Assembly: GCA_903863315.1 (NCBI GenBank)
Contig: CAIPBN010000654.1
Span: 1 to 26,488, forward strand
Length of the DNA stretch: 26,488 nt
Source: an uncultured Verrucomicrobiota bacterium
GTDB taxonomy: Bacteria > Verrucomicrobiota > Verrucomicrobiia > Limisphaerales > SXTU01
Reading direction: 5' to 3'
Shown: positions 15,113-22,884 of the stretch, piece after piece
How the letters are laid out: each line of letters begins with the position of its first letter
How positions within the stretch are numbered: the first letter of the stretch is position 1
Translations under genes and position numbers: made by a program
The notes under the pieces: generated by a model
The model's input: only the letters and a program-made list of their open reading frames with translations
What the model was told of the DNA's origin: nothing
The model's database searches: none

Positions 15113-17812
15113 GTGGCCGCTGAACCGCCCAACCCGTCGTTCGTCCAACGCCTCCTCACCCGGCTGGCGGACGCGGTGTATTCGCACCCACGCGTGTTCT
15201 TTTATCCGCAGGTGGTGCTGTTCGCCGTGTGCCTGCTTTACACGGTGCGGCATCTGGAGTTCAGCACGAGCCGCAACGACCTCGTCGGCTCGGACAAGAA
15301 GTATCACCAGAACTTCCTCGCCTTCAAAAAGGAGTTCCCCGGCCAGGACGACCTCGTGGTCATCGTCGAGAGTGACCGGCAGGACAAGAACCGGCAGTTC
15401 GTCGAGCGGCTTGGCGCGAAGCTGGAGGCGGAGACGAACCTCTTCACGGACGTTTTCTACAAGGGCGACCTCAAGCTGATGGGCAGCAAGGCGCTGCTAT
15501 TCGTGCCGCAGGCGGACCTCGTGGAGTTGCAGAAGAAGGTGAAGGACTACCAGCCGTTCATCAAAAACTTCTCGCAGGCGACGAACCTCGTTTCGTTGTT
15601 CACCATCCTGAACCGGCAGTTCCGCACCGCGAAGCAGGAGGCGAACGCGGAGAATGAGTCCATGCTCGGCGCGCTGCCGGCGCTGGAGCGCATCGTGAAC
15701 GAGGCTCGGGAGGGCTTGCAGCGGCCCGGGAAGGCGCCGTCGCCGGGCGTGAGCGCGCTCTTCGGCGGCGGGCCGGAGGCGGAGCGAGAGATGTATATCA
15801 CCTTCGGCGGCGGGCGGCTGTATCTCGTCACCGCGCATGCAAAGAACGAGGCGCTGGTCGGCGACGCGGTGGAGCGATTACGCGTGCTGGTGGAGGAGAC
15901 GAAGCGCGAGGTGCCCGGTGTGAGCGTGGGCGTCACGGGCGAGCCGGTGCTGGAGTTCGACGAGATGGCGCAGTCGCAGGTGGACACGACGGTGGCGACC
16001 ATCGTGTCGCTGGTGCTGGTGCTCATCATCTTCATCTACGGTTACGCGGAGTCGGGCCGCCCGCTGAAGGCCAACGCGGTGCTGGTGGTCGGGCTGGTCT
16101 ACACGATGGGCTTTACGACGCTGACGGTCGGACACCTGAACATCCTGACCATCACGTTCGCGCCGATGCTGATTGGGCTGGCGATTGACTTTGGCGCGCA
16201 TCTGGTTGCGCGGTTCGAGGAGGAGTTGCGGCACGGCAAGTCCGAGCGCGAGGCCATCATGCTGGCGATGGTCAACACGGGCCAAGGCATCTTCACCGGT
16301 GCAGCCACGACGGCGGGGGCGTTCTTTGCGATGGGCATCACGAACTTCAAGGGCATCCAAGAGATGGGCATCATTGCGGGTGGCGGCCTGCTGATCTGCC
16401 TCGTGCCGATGATGACGCTGTTGCCGGTGCTGCTGTTGCGTGGGAAGCAGAACATCATTGACCACGTCGCGCCGCCGGTGGACCGCCGGGAGCGCATTGA
16501 GCGCATCTGGTTGAACCGGCCTGCCGCAGTGCTCGTCGTGACGGCGGTGCTGTGTGTGTTGAGCGTGGCGCGGTTCGGCAAGGTTCACTTCGATTACAAC
16601 CTGCTGAACATGCAGTCTGCGGGACTGCCGGCGGTGGTCTTCGAGCACAAGCTCATCAATACGGCATCGAACTCGGTCCTGTTCGGTGCGGTGGTGGCGA
16701 CGAACTTGCAGCAGGCCGCGCAACTGGAGCAGAAGCTGACAAACCTCACGACAGTGGCGAACGTGCGGTCCATGAGCCAGTTCCTTGCTGAGGATGCGAC
16801 TCCCAAGCTCGCGCTCATCCGGCAGGTTAAGGCGGACGCTGGCGCGGTGCAGTTTGCGAAGCTCGACCTACAGCCGGCCAATGTGCCGGAGTTGTTGCAG
16901 GTGCTGTTCTCTTTTCAAGGCTTCGTCGGCGCGGCCGAGAACGTGGTGAAAACGGAAGGTGACGCGAAGCTGGCGGGGCAGTTCAAGTCGCTCAAGGAGG
17001 CCGTGCAGGCGTGGCGCAATGTGCTCGTGGCCGCGCCGCCAGCGCAGGCGGCGGCGCAGACGGCGCAATATCAGCAGGCGTTACTTGATGACTTGCAGGA
17101 CACGTTCACGACTTTGGCGAGTCAGGAGGCAAGCGCGCTGCGGGCGGAGGATTTGCCGGCTCCGCTGCGCAATCGTTTCATTGGTGTGACCGGGAAGTAT
17201 TTGCTGCAAGTTTTCCCGAAGTCCGACGTATGGCAGCGCGAGCCGCAGGAGGCCTTCGTGAAGGAGCTCCGCTCCGTGGATCCGAACGTGACCGGCACGC
17301 CGGTGCAGCTCCTCGAATACACGACCTTGCTCAAGGACAGCTACATCGAGGCCGCATGGTATGCGACCGCCGCCATCGCGCTGATGGTGTTCCTGCACTT
17401 CCGGTCGCTCGTGTGCGTGGTCCTATCACTGCTGCCGGTGGCCATCGGGACAGTGTGGATGGTCGGCTTCATGGGCTGGTTCGGTATTCCCTTCAACCCG
17501 GCGAACATCATGACGCTGCCGCTGGTTGTTGGTATCGGCGTCACGAACGGCATCCACATCCTGAACCGCTTCGGCGAGGAGAAGAATCCGTCCATCCTCG
17601 CGCGTAGCACCGGTCTCGCCGTGCTGGTGTCCGGTCTGACGACCATTGCGGGCTTCGGCAGCCTCATCCTCGCGAAGCACCAAGGCATTGAGAGCCTTGG
17701 CTACGTCATGGCGGTGGGCACGGTGACCTGCATGGCGGCGGCGCTGACATTCCTGCCGGCGGTGCTGCAACTGCTCCTGAAGGCCGGCTGGAGAAAAGAA
17801 AAGGCCCAGTGA
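15113..17812 (+). CDS. RND/MMPL superfamily transporter, HpnN-like
   Basis: A protein of 899 residues. The GTG start is the first possible one after an in-frame TAG six bases upstream. The layout is two RND halves: a first membrane segment (about 29-46), a large periplasmic loop, a block of about five membrane segments (around 295-445, including TIVSLVLVLIIFIYGYAESG, and APMLIGLAIDFGAHLVARFE with the buried acidic residue typical of MMPL proteins), another single segment near 465-485, a second periplasmic loop, and a last membrane block from about 745. Short length, two Asp/Glu-bearing membrane blocks and FPGQDDLVVIVES fit the HpnN/MMPL branch. HpnN moves hopanoids to the outer membrane in Rhodopseudomonas and Burkholderia. 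No hopanoid synthesis gene is nearby, so a glycolipid or other lipid substrate is equally possible. Confidence 0.78.
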   Translation: MAAEPPNPSFVQRLLTRLADAVYSHPRVFFYPQVVLFAVCLLYTVRHLEFSTSRNDLVGSDKKYHQNFLAFKKEFPGQDDLVVIVESDRQDKNRQFVERLGAKLEAETNLFTDVFYKGDLKLMGSKALLFVPQADLVELQKKVKDYQPFIKNFSQATNLVSLFTILNRQFRTAKQEANAENESMLGALPALERIVNEAREGLQRPGKAPSPGVSALFGGGPEAEREMYITFGGGRLYLVTAHAKNEALVGDAVERLRVLVEETKREVPGVSVGVTGEPVLEFDEMAQSQVDTTVATIVSLVLVLIIFIYGYAESGRPLKANAVLVVGLVYTMGFTTLTVGHLNILTITFAPMLIGLAIDFGAHLVARFEEELRHGKSEREAIMLAMVNTGQGIFTGAATTAGAFFAMGITNFKGIQEMGIIAGGGLLICLVPMMTLLPVLLLRGKQNIIDHVAPPVDRRERIERIWLNRPAAVLVVTAVLCVLSVARFGKVHFDYNLLNMQSAGLPAVVFEHKLINTASNSVLFGAVVATNLQQAAQLEQKLTNLTTVANVRSMSQFLAEDATPKLALIRQVKADAGAVQFAKLDLQPANVPELLQVLFSFQGFVGAAENVVKTEGDAKLAGQFKSLKEAVQAWRNVLVAAPPAQAAAQTAQYQQALLDDLQDTFTTLASQEASALRAEDLPAPLRNRFIGVTGKYLLQVFPKSDVWQREPQEAFVKELRSVDPNVTGTPVQLLEYTTLLKDSYIEAAWYATAAIALMVFLHFRSLVCVVLSLLPVAIGTVWMVGFMGWFGIPFNPANIMTLPLVVGIGVTNGIHILNRFGEEKNPSILARSTGLAVLVSGLTTIAGFGSLILAKHQGIESLGYVMAVGTVTCMAAALTFLPAVLQLLLKAGWRKEKAQ

Positions 17813-17875
17813 CAAGAATGCACTCTCGCCACCGGGCCTTGAGGAACCGAGGTCAAAAGGAACCTCAATCAACTG
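17793..17875 (-). ncRNA. Candidate small RNA antisense to the end of the RND gene
   Basis: A predicted transcript of about 80 bases lies between a TTGACA-bearing promoter candidate (17882-17909) and a terminator-like hairpin (17801-17840), both read on the minus strand. It would contain a small hairpin, GAGGT pairing with ACCTC, followed by the terminator stem. It overlaps the last ~20 bases of the RND gene in antisense. No minus-strand coding gene would otherwise need this terminator. No known RNA family is recognised, so this is inference only. Confidence 0.28.
17801..17840 (-). terminator. Terminator-like hairpin at the end of the RND gene
   Basis: On the minus strand AAGGCCCGGTG pairs with CACTGGGCCTT over 11 bp, with one G-U pair and an 18-base loop, followed by TTCTTTTCTC. 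The T-rich tail exists only on the minus strand; on the plus strand the bases after the hairpin are GAGGAACC. It overlaps the stop codon of the RND gene (17810-17812). It could still fold in the RND mRNA and protect its 3' end. Confidence 0.5.
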
Positions 17876-18039
17876 CCAGATAGGTTACTATCAGTGATTA
17901 GAATGTCAATTCCAGAGTTTTTACTGAGAAGTCAGCTTTCGTTACCGTTATCCTTGTGGCTCATACAGAAAACGAACAAACCCTCTGTGTTGGCCGCCGA
18001 CCTTGACCCGCACAACAGCTCTCCTACCATCACTCCCGC
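17841..18039. other. AT-richer intergenic region before the repeat-protein gene
   Basis: About 200 bp, visibly richer in A+T than the flanking genes. It must carry the promoter for the downstream plus-strand gene unless that gene is read through from the RND gene. No convincing plus-strand -35/-10 pair was found. A TTGACA sits on the minus strand (17904-17909). Nothing else was recognised. Confidence 0.4.
17882..17909 (-). promoter_or_regulatory. Possible sigma-70-type promoter for the candidate small RNA
   Basis: On the minus strand a perfect TTGACA (17904-17909) is followed 16 bases later by TAACCT (17882-17887), which matches the -10 consensus at only three of six positions. The predicted start would be near 17875. 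The weak -10 box keeps confidence low. Confidence 0.25.
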
Positions 18040-19509
18040 TTGATTTTTCGTGTCATCAAACCTTTAGAGCGGGCCTTGGGGATGCTTTGCCTGCTCTTTG
18101 GCATCGGATTTGAGTCGCGTGGCCTCTTCGCATCTGAATGGAGTGCTGGTCCATTTGCGCACGAGTTTTCCCTTACTTTGGGTGCCGGGACGCGCACGGA
18201 ATGGCTGGGCCCGATCTACTATCACGAAGCCGCCGAGGAGCAGATCACATGGGCGGTTCCGCCTTTCTTTTCGCGGTTGGTCAATCCCGGGGTGGATACG
18301 GAGGAATATGACATCCTCTATCCGCTAGTGACCTACGATCGCTTCGGTGCGGAATACAATTGGCAGCTCTTTCAACTGCTGTCCTTCTCCGGCGGACAGA
18401 CGCAGGACGAGCAGAAGTCGGACAAGTTCACCGTCTTCCCCTTCTACTTCCAGCGCCGCTCGGCCGATCCGGCGCAGAATTACACGGCGCTCCTGCCGTT
18501 TTGGGGCACGCTCAAGGATCGCCTGTTGCGCGATGAGATTCGGGTTCGCCTGTTCCCCGTCTATTCGCGCACGGAGAAGAAGGATGTGGTCACGCAAAAC
18601 TTCCTGTTCCCCTTTCTTCATCTGCGGCAGGGCAACCAGCTCGACGGCTGGCAGTTCTGGCCGCTCATGGGCCACGAGCATCGCGAGCCGTTCGCCACCA
18701 CGAACTATCTCGGCCTCGAACAGCTTGTGCCCGGCCATGATAAGCTGTTCATCGCGTGGCCGTTCTTTTTCAACAACCACACTGCGGTGGGCACGACGAA
18801 TCCCGTTCACCAGCAGGCCTTGCTTCCGCTTTACAGCCACCATCGTTCGCCCCAACGCGACTCCTCCACCTATCTCTGGCCGTTCTTCACCTATACTGAT
18901 GACCGCGAGCGGAAATATCAGGAATGGGGCGTGCCTTGGCCGCTCGTGGCGTTCGCCCGCGGCGAGGGCAAGCACATGAACCGCGTCTGGCCGTTCTACA
19001 GCCACGCCACCAACTCGATTCTCACGAGCGACTTCGTGCTCTGGCCGGTTTACAAATACAACCGCGCCCAGGCCGCGCCGCTGGACCGGGAACGCACCCG
19101 CTGGCTGATTTTCCTCTACAGCCAGACCGTCGAGCGGAACACGGCGACCGGCCAGGCCAAGACGCGCACCGATCTGTGGCCGTTCTTCACCCGTCAGCAG
19201 GAGCTGGATGGGCGTGAGCGATTCCAGGTGCTCGCCCTGCTGGAGCCGTTGGTGCCCGGCAACAAGTCCATCGAGCGCAACTGGTCTCCCGTTTGGTCGG
19301 TCTTCCGTCACGAGCGGAATCCCCGCACAGGAGCGGAAAGCCGCTCGCTGTTGTGGAACCTGTGGCGCGAGGATGCCAGCCCCACCAACTCCCACGCCTC
19401 CTTCTTCTTCGGCATCGCCAAGCGCGATCGCGACGGAGACGGCGTGAAATGGCGGTGGTTTGACTGGAGCAGGCCAGCGACTGGTGAGGCACCGCCGGCG
19501 GCGAAGTAA
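18040..19509 (+). CDS. Exported protein of tandem aromatic-proline (WPFF/Y) repeats, function unknown
   Basis: A protein of 489 residues from a TTG start; an ATG at 18082 would remove 14 residues. An N-terminal basic stretch, a short hydrophobic core (MLCLLFGIGF) and a site near LFA-SEW suggest a signal peptide. The body has about 14 copies of a motif (aromatic/Leu)-Pro-(F/L/V)-(F/Y), near residues 74, 94, 133, 152, 172, 190, 207, 240, 262, 280, 300, 317, 335 and 380. Examples are LFPVYSR, LLPLYSHH, LWPFFTYTDD, VWPFYSHATN and LWPVYKYN. Spacing is about 17-45 residues, with polar, charged linkers. The alternating aromatic pattern suggests beta-hairpins, possibly an outer-membrane barrel, but this is inference. 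I do not recognise a named family. It lies between the RND gene and the GT4 gene on the same strand. Confidence 0.8.
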   Translation: MIFRVIKPLERALGMLCLLFGIGFESRGLFASEWSAGPFAHEFSLTLGAGTRTEWLGPIYYHEAAEEQITWAVPPFFSRLVNPGVDTEEYDILYPLVTYDRFGAEYNWQLFQLLSFSGGQTQDEQKSDKFTVFPFYFQRRSADPAQNYTALLPFWGTLKDRLLRDEIRVRLFPVYSRTEKKDVVTQNFLFPFLHLRQGNQLDGWQFWPLMGHEHREPFATTNYLGLEQLVPGHDKLFIAWPFFFNNHTAVGTTNPVHQQALLPLYSHHRSPQRDSSTYLWPFFTYTDDRERKYQEWGVPWPLVAFARGEGKHMNRVWPFYSHATNSILTSDFVLWPVYKYNRAQAAPLDRERTRWLIFLYSQTVERNTATGQAKTRTDLWPFFTRQQELDGRERFQVLALLEPLVPGNKSIERNWSPVWSVFRHERNPRTGAESRSLLWNLWREDASPTNSHASFFFGIAKRDRDGDGVKWRWFDWSRPATGEAPPAAK

Positions 19510-19602
19510 CGGCCTCATCATAGCGGTATCCAGAATGCGATCGTGGGCCGGAGAACTGCTTCATGCTCGTAATTCTGAGCCTGAACCTGATCCTTTCCGC
19601 CC

Positions 19603-20766
19603 ATGAAGCTCCTGTTCGTATCGAACCTGTTTCCGGACGCCACCGCGCCCGGGCAGGGCCAGATCAACGCCACGGTGCTGCATCAGCTCGCGCGGCACTG
19701 CGAGATCCGCGTCATCGCTCCGCGTCCCGTGCTGCCTTTCAAGAGCTGGCGGGGCTGCACGCCACGGGAGCAGGATCGCATCTTTCAGCCTCGTTACATC
19801 CGCACCTTTTACATCCCGAAATTTGGCGGTCCATGGAACCACCGCCTCATGGCCCGCGCGCTCCGCGAACCGGTGCGGCTCATGCGCGCGGATTTTCCGT
19901 TCGACGTCGTCCTCGGTGCGTGGGTTTATCCCGACGCTTGTGCGCTGGATCTGTTGGGTGCTGAGTTGCAGGCCCCGCTCGTTGCCATTGCGCAGGGCAC
20001 GGATGTCCACAGCTACCTGCAAATGCCACTGCGCCGGCACGCCATCGTGCAGGCGCTCAGCCGCGCGGCTGCCACCATTACACGTAGCAAGGATCTCTCG
20101 AACCGGCTGTGCGATGCTGGCGTGCCGTTCATGAAGCTGCGCCCGATTTACAACGGTGTGGACACCGCCATTTTCCGTCCTGGAGATGCGCTCGCCGCGC
20201 GCAAGGAGCTGGGCCTGCCACCCGATTCCCAGGTGGTTCTTTACGTCGGCAACTTCCTGCCGGTGAAAAACCCGCTGCTGCTCGTCGGCGCGCACGCCAG
20301 GCTTGCCCGCACCTCCGCCGAGCCGTGCGAGTTGGTGATGATCGGCACTGGCCCGCTGGAAAAGAAGATCCGTAGCCTGGCCAAGGCCGGGGGCTTCGCC
20401 GCAAACGTCCATCTTGTTGGCCGCAAGTCGCCGTTGGAAGTTGCCCGTTTCATGCAGGCCGCCGATGTGCTCTGCGTGCCGAGCAAGCAGGAAGGCGTGC
20501 CCAATGTCATCCTCGAAGCCTTTGCCTGCGGCCTGCGCACCGTCGCCACGCGCGTCGGCGGGATCCCCGAGGTGCTCGACAAGGAGTTCCTCGGCCGGCT
20601 CGTCCCCAGCGCCGACGTGGATGCGCTCGCCAAAGCCCTCGGCCAGACGCTCATGGAATCGCCTGATCGCGACGCCATTCTCCGTCATGCCGCGCAGTTT
20701 TCCTGGGAATGCACGACCGAGCGTTATATGTCCGTGTTGGAAGAGGCGTGCGAAGCGCGGACTTAA
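19603..20766 (+). CDS. GT4 family glycosyltransferase
   Basis: A protein of 387 residues with the GT-B fold of family GT4. The N-terminal acceptor domain begins MKLLFVSNLFPDATAPGQGQ, and the Gly-rich entry loop follows. Donor-domain marks are YNGVD (183-187), VLYVGNFLPVKNP (212-224), VMIGTGPLEKKI (245-256), HLVGR (270-274), and the EX7E motif Glu297...Glu305 in SKQEGVPNVILEAFACG. It would transfer a sugar from a nucleotide donor, with retention, onto a lipid-linked glycan at the cytosolic face of the membrane. The sequence resembles the TuaC branch (teichuronic acid synthesis), which suits uronic-acid-containing polymers, but donor and acceptor are not determined. It is the only glycosyltransferase in the window. 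Its 3' end meets the convergent asnB gene. Confidence 0.88.
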   Translation: MKLLFVSNLFPDATAPGQGQINATVLHQLARHCEIRVIAPRPVLPFKSWRGCTPREQDRIFQPRYIRTFYIPKFGGPWNHRLMARALREPVRLMRADFPFDVVLGAWVYPDACALDLLGAELQAPLVAIAQGTDVHSYLQMPLRRHAIVQALSRAAATITRSKDLSNRLCDAGVPFMKLRPIYNGVDTAIFRPGDALAARKELGLPPDSQVVLYVGNFLPVKNPLLLVGAHARLARTSAEPCELVMIGTGPLEKKIRSLAKAGGFAANVHLVGRKSPLEVARFMQAADVLCVPSKQEGVPNVILEAFACGLRTVATRVGGIPEVLDKEFLGRLVPSADVDALAKALGQTLMESPDRDAILRHAAQFSWECTTERYMSVLEEACEART

Positions 20767-20836
20767 GGCCGGCACTCCTGTCCGCTGTTCGACCTCGAAT
20801 AGTGTGCGCAGCGGAAAAGGGTGCAGGAGTGTCGCC
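20767..20836. repeat. Inverted repeat filling a convergent gap
   Basis: The whole gap between the convergent GT4 and asnB genes is an inverted repeat. The left arm (20767-20787) contains CACTCCTG-TCCGCTG. The right arm (20809-20836), read on the minus strand, contains CACTCCTG, eight extra bases, then TCCGCTG. A roughly 21-base centre separates them. It has no T-run but could fold in both transcripts and act as a two-way terminator or mRNA-end stabiliser. The CAGGAGTG/CGGACA style recurs in other genomes of this group (from memory). Confidence 0.6.
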
Positions 20837-20837
20837 G

Positions 20838-22754
20838 TTAAGCGCGCAGGCTTTCCCGCCCCGTCATCGAACGCTCGATGAAGATGCGGTGCCAGAGTTC
20901 GAGCCACAGCAATGACCAGAGGCGATGGGTGTGCTGGGCCGCACCGTTCGTGTGCTCGGTGATGAGGCGCTGGATTTCGGTCTTCTTGAACCAGCCGGCT
21001 TTGACAAGGTTGCCGTCGGGGAGCATCCGGTTCAGGACGGGGGCGAGGTCGGTGCGGAGCCAGTGTTTGAGCGGGAGGCTAAAACCTTTCTTCGGGCGGT
21101 AGATGACTTCCCAGGGCAGGTAGCGCTCGGCGAGCTTCTTGGGCAGATATTTTTGCACGCCGCCCTTCACCTTGAGCAACGGGTCGAGGGAGCTGGAGAG
21201 GGCGCAGAGGTCGGTGTCGAGGAAGGGGCTGCGCAGCTCAAGGGCGACCTTCATGGAGGCCACGTCCACCTTCACGAGGTAGTCGTTGGAGAGGCGGGCC
21301 ATGAGGACGTGGTAGAGGTTTTGGTCGAGGATGCTGAGTTCGGCCATCGCGGCGGCGTGGCGTTCGTAGATGTGCCACGGGCGGTGCGCGCCGATGCTCG
21401 CGCGGAAGGTGTCGGTGTAGAGGGCTTCGCGCTGGTGTTGGTTGAAGGCCATCGAGTAGCCGTGGCGACGCGCGGGGTCGGGGCTGGCGTGGGTGGCGAG
21501 GGTTTTTAGTTTTTGGGCGAAGCCAGTGCGCTCGGCGGCGAAGAGCCAGTCTTCCAACGGCCCACGCACGAAGCCGGGCATGAGGGCGTCGTAGCGCATC
21601 GCGTGGAAGGACGCGCGCGCGATGTCGTAGCCGCCGAAGAGTTCATCCCCGCCGTCGCCGGTGAGCGCGACGGTGACGAATTCCTTCGAGGCCTTGGAGA
21701 CGTAGTAGGTCGGAATAGCGGAGGAGTCGGCGAAGGGCTCGCCATATTCCCAGACGAGCGAGGGGAGGATTTCCAGCACGTCAGGCTTGAGGCGGATTTG
21801 CTGGTGCTCCGTCTTGTAGCGCGCGGCGACGGCGTCGGAGTATTCCAGCTCGGAGAAGTCTTGTTCCTCGAAGCCGATGCTGAAGGTTTTCACCGGCTTG
21901 CTGGAGAGCTGGCTCATCATCGCGACGACCAGGCTGCTGTCCACACCGCCGCTGAGGAACGCGCCGAGCGGCACGTCGGCAATCATGCGTTTGCGGACGC
22001 CTTCCTTGAGCGCGGCGTCGATGCGCTCCAGCGCCTCGGCTTCGGTGACGTTGATTTTGTCGCGGAAGTTGGGCTGCCAGTAGCGCACCTCGCGGGCGCG
22101 CACGCCGCCGGAAGCGTCGCGCTCGAAGACTTTGAAGTGCGCGGGCGGGAGCTTGCTGACCTCGTTGTAAATCGTGTGGTCGGTGGTGACGGCGAGGTGG
22201 TGCAGGTAGCAGTCAATGGCGGCGTGATTCACCGTGAGCGCCGCGCCGGGGAGGGACCAGAAGGCCTTGCTGTCGGAGGCGAAACGCACGGTCGCGCCGT
22301 GCTGCGAGTAGAACAACGGTTTCTTGCCGAACCGGTCCACGGCCAGCAGCAGCGTGTCTTTACGCGTGTCCCAGACGCCGATGGCGAACATGCCGTCCAT
22401 CCGCGCAACGACGCCCTCGCCCCACTCCTCGTAGCCGTGGACGATGACCTCGGTGTCGGAGTGCGAGCGGAACCGGTGGCCCTTGGCTTCGAGTTCCTTC
22501 CGCAGAGGTTGGAAGTTGTAAATCTCGCCGTTGAACGTGACCCAGACGGTGGAGTCCTCGTTGGTCATCGGCTGGTTGCCGAGCGGGGAGAGGTCAATGA
22601 TGCGGAGCCGCCGGTGGCCGAGGGCCGCGTGGCCGCCGAGCCACTGGCCGCCGTGCTCGGGGCCGCGGTTGACCATGACATCGCGCATGGTGATGAGTTC
22701 GGATTCCGCGACGGGGCGACGGTCGAAGTGGACGATGCCGGTGATGGCGCACAT
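20838..22754 (-). CDS. asnB: Asparagine synthase (glutamine-hydrolysing) / AsnB-type amidotransferase
   Basis: A protein of 638 residues. The N-terminal class II glutaminase domain has the catalytic Cys2 (MCAITGIVHF), RGPEHGG (30-36), LGHRRLRIIDLS (45-56) and FNGEIYN (74-80), with Asp100 in HSDTEV. The synthetase domain has the ATP-pyrophosphatase loop FLSGGVDSS (266-274) and DGGDELFGGYD further on, both intact. It transfers ammonia from glutamine to a carboxylate activated as the acyl-adenylate. Classic AsnB makes asparagine, but homologues in O-antigen and capsule loci (for example WbpS) are thought to amidate uronic acids. Location next to a GT4 gene and downstream of uronate-making enzymes favours the second role, without proving it. 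It overlaps no gene and faces the GT4 gene. Confidence 0.9.
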   Translation of the reverse strand: MCAITGIVHFDRRPVAESELITMRDVMVNRGPEHGGQWLGGHAALGHRRLRIIDLSPLGNQPMTNEDSTVWVTFNGEIYNFQPLRKELEAKGHRFRSHSDTEVIVHGYEEWGEGVVARMDGMFAIGVWDTRKDTLLLAVDRFGKKPLFYSQHGATVRFASDSKAFWSLPGAALTVNHAAIDCYLHHLAVTTDHTIYNEVSKLPPAHFKVFERDASGGVRAREVRYWQPNFRDKINVTEAEALERIDAALKEGVRKRMIADVPLGAFLSGGVDSSLVVAMMSQLSSKPVKTFSIGFEEQDFSELEYSDAVAARYKTEHQQIRLKPDVLEILPSLVWEYGEPFADSSAIPTYYVSKASKEFVTVALTGDGGDELFGGYDIARASFHAMRYDALMPGFVRGPLEDWLFAAERTGFAQKLKTLATHASPDPARRHGYSMAFNQHQREALYTDTFRASIGAHRPWHIYERHAAAMAELSILDQNLYHVLMARLSNDYLVKVDVASMKVALELRSPFLDTDLCALSSSLDPLLKVKGGVQKYLPKKLAERYLPWEVIYRPKKGFSLPLKHWLRTDLAPVLNRMLPDGNLVKAGWFKKTEIQRLITEHTNGAAQHTHRLWSLLWLELWHRIFIERSMTGRESLRA

Positions 22755-22767
22755 GCGTGGCGGCGGA

Positions 22768-22797
22768 ATTAAACCGCAAGAACGTGTCTGCTTTCAA
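22768..22797 (-). promoter_or_regulatory. Possible sigma-70 promoter for asnB
   Basis: On the minus strand TTGAAA (22792-22797) is followed after 18 bases by TTTAAT (22768-22773). Each box is close to consensus. The predicted start would fall only about 6-8 bases before the asnB ATG, giving a nearly leaderless message, which fits the missing Shine-Dalgarno sequence. Confidence 0.35.
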
Positions 22798-22884
22798 TCA
22801 GAAGGCGAAATAGATGCCGAATTGTCGGGTGAGGAGGTGCCACAAAATCGCAAGCGGATTGCACCAGCCTCTGCCGGCACCCGC

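Noticed and set aside
15113..17812. Multidrug AcrB-type RND pump
   Set aside because: It is about 150 residues shorter than AcrB-type pumps, has no adaptor or TolC gene nearby, and its membrane-block motifs fit the MMPL/HpnN branch.
17426..17872. A minus-strand frame starting in the gap after the RND gene
   Set aside because: Most of it runs antisense to the conserved RND C-terminus, and its composition is shadow-like.
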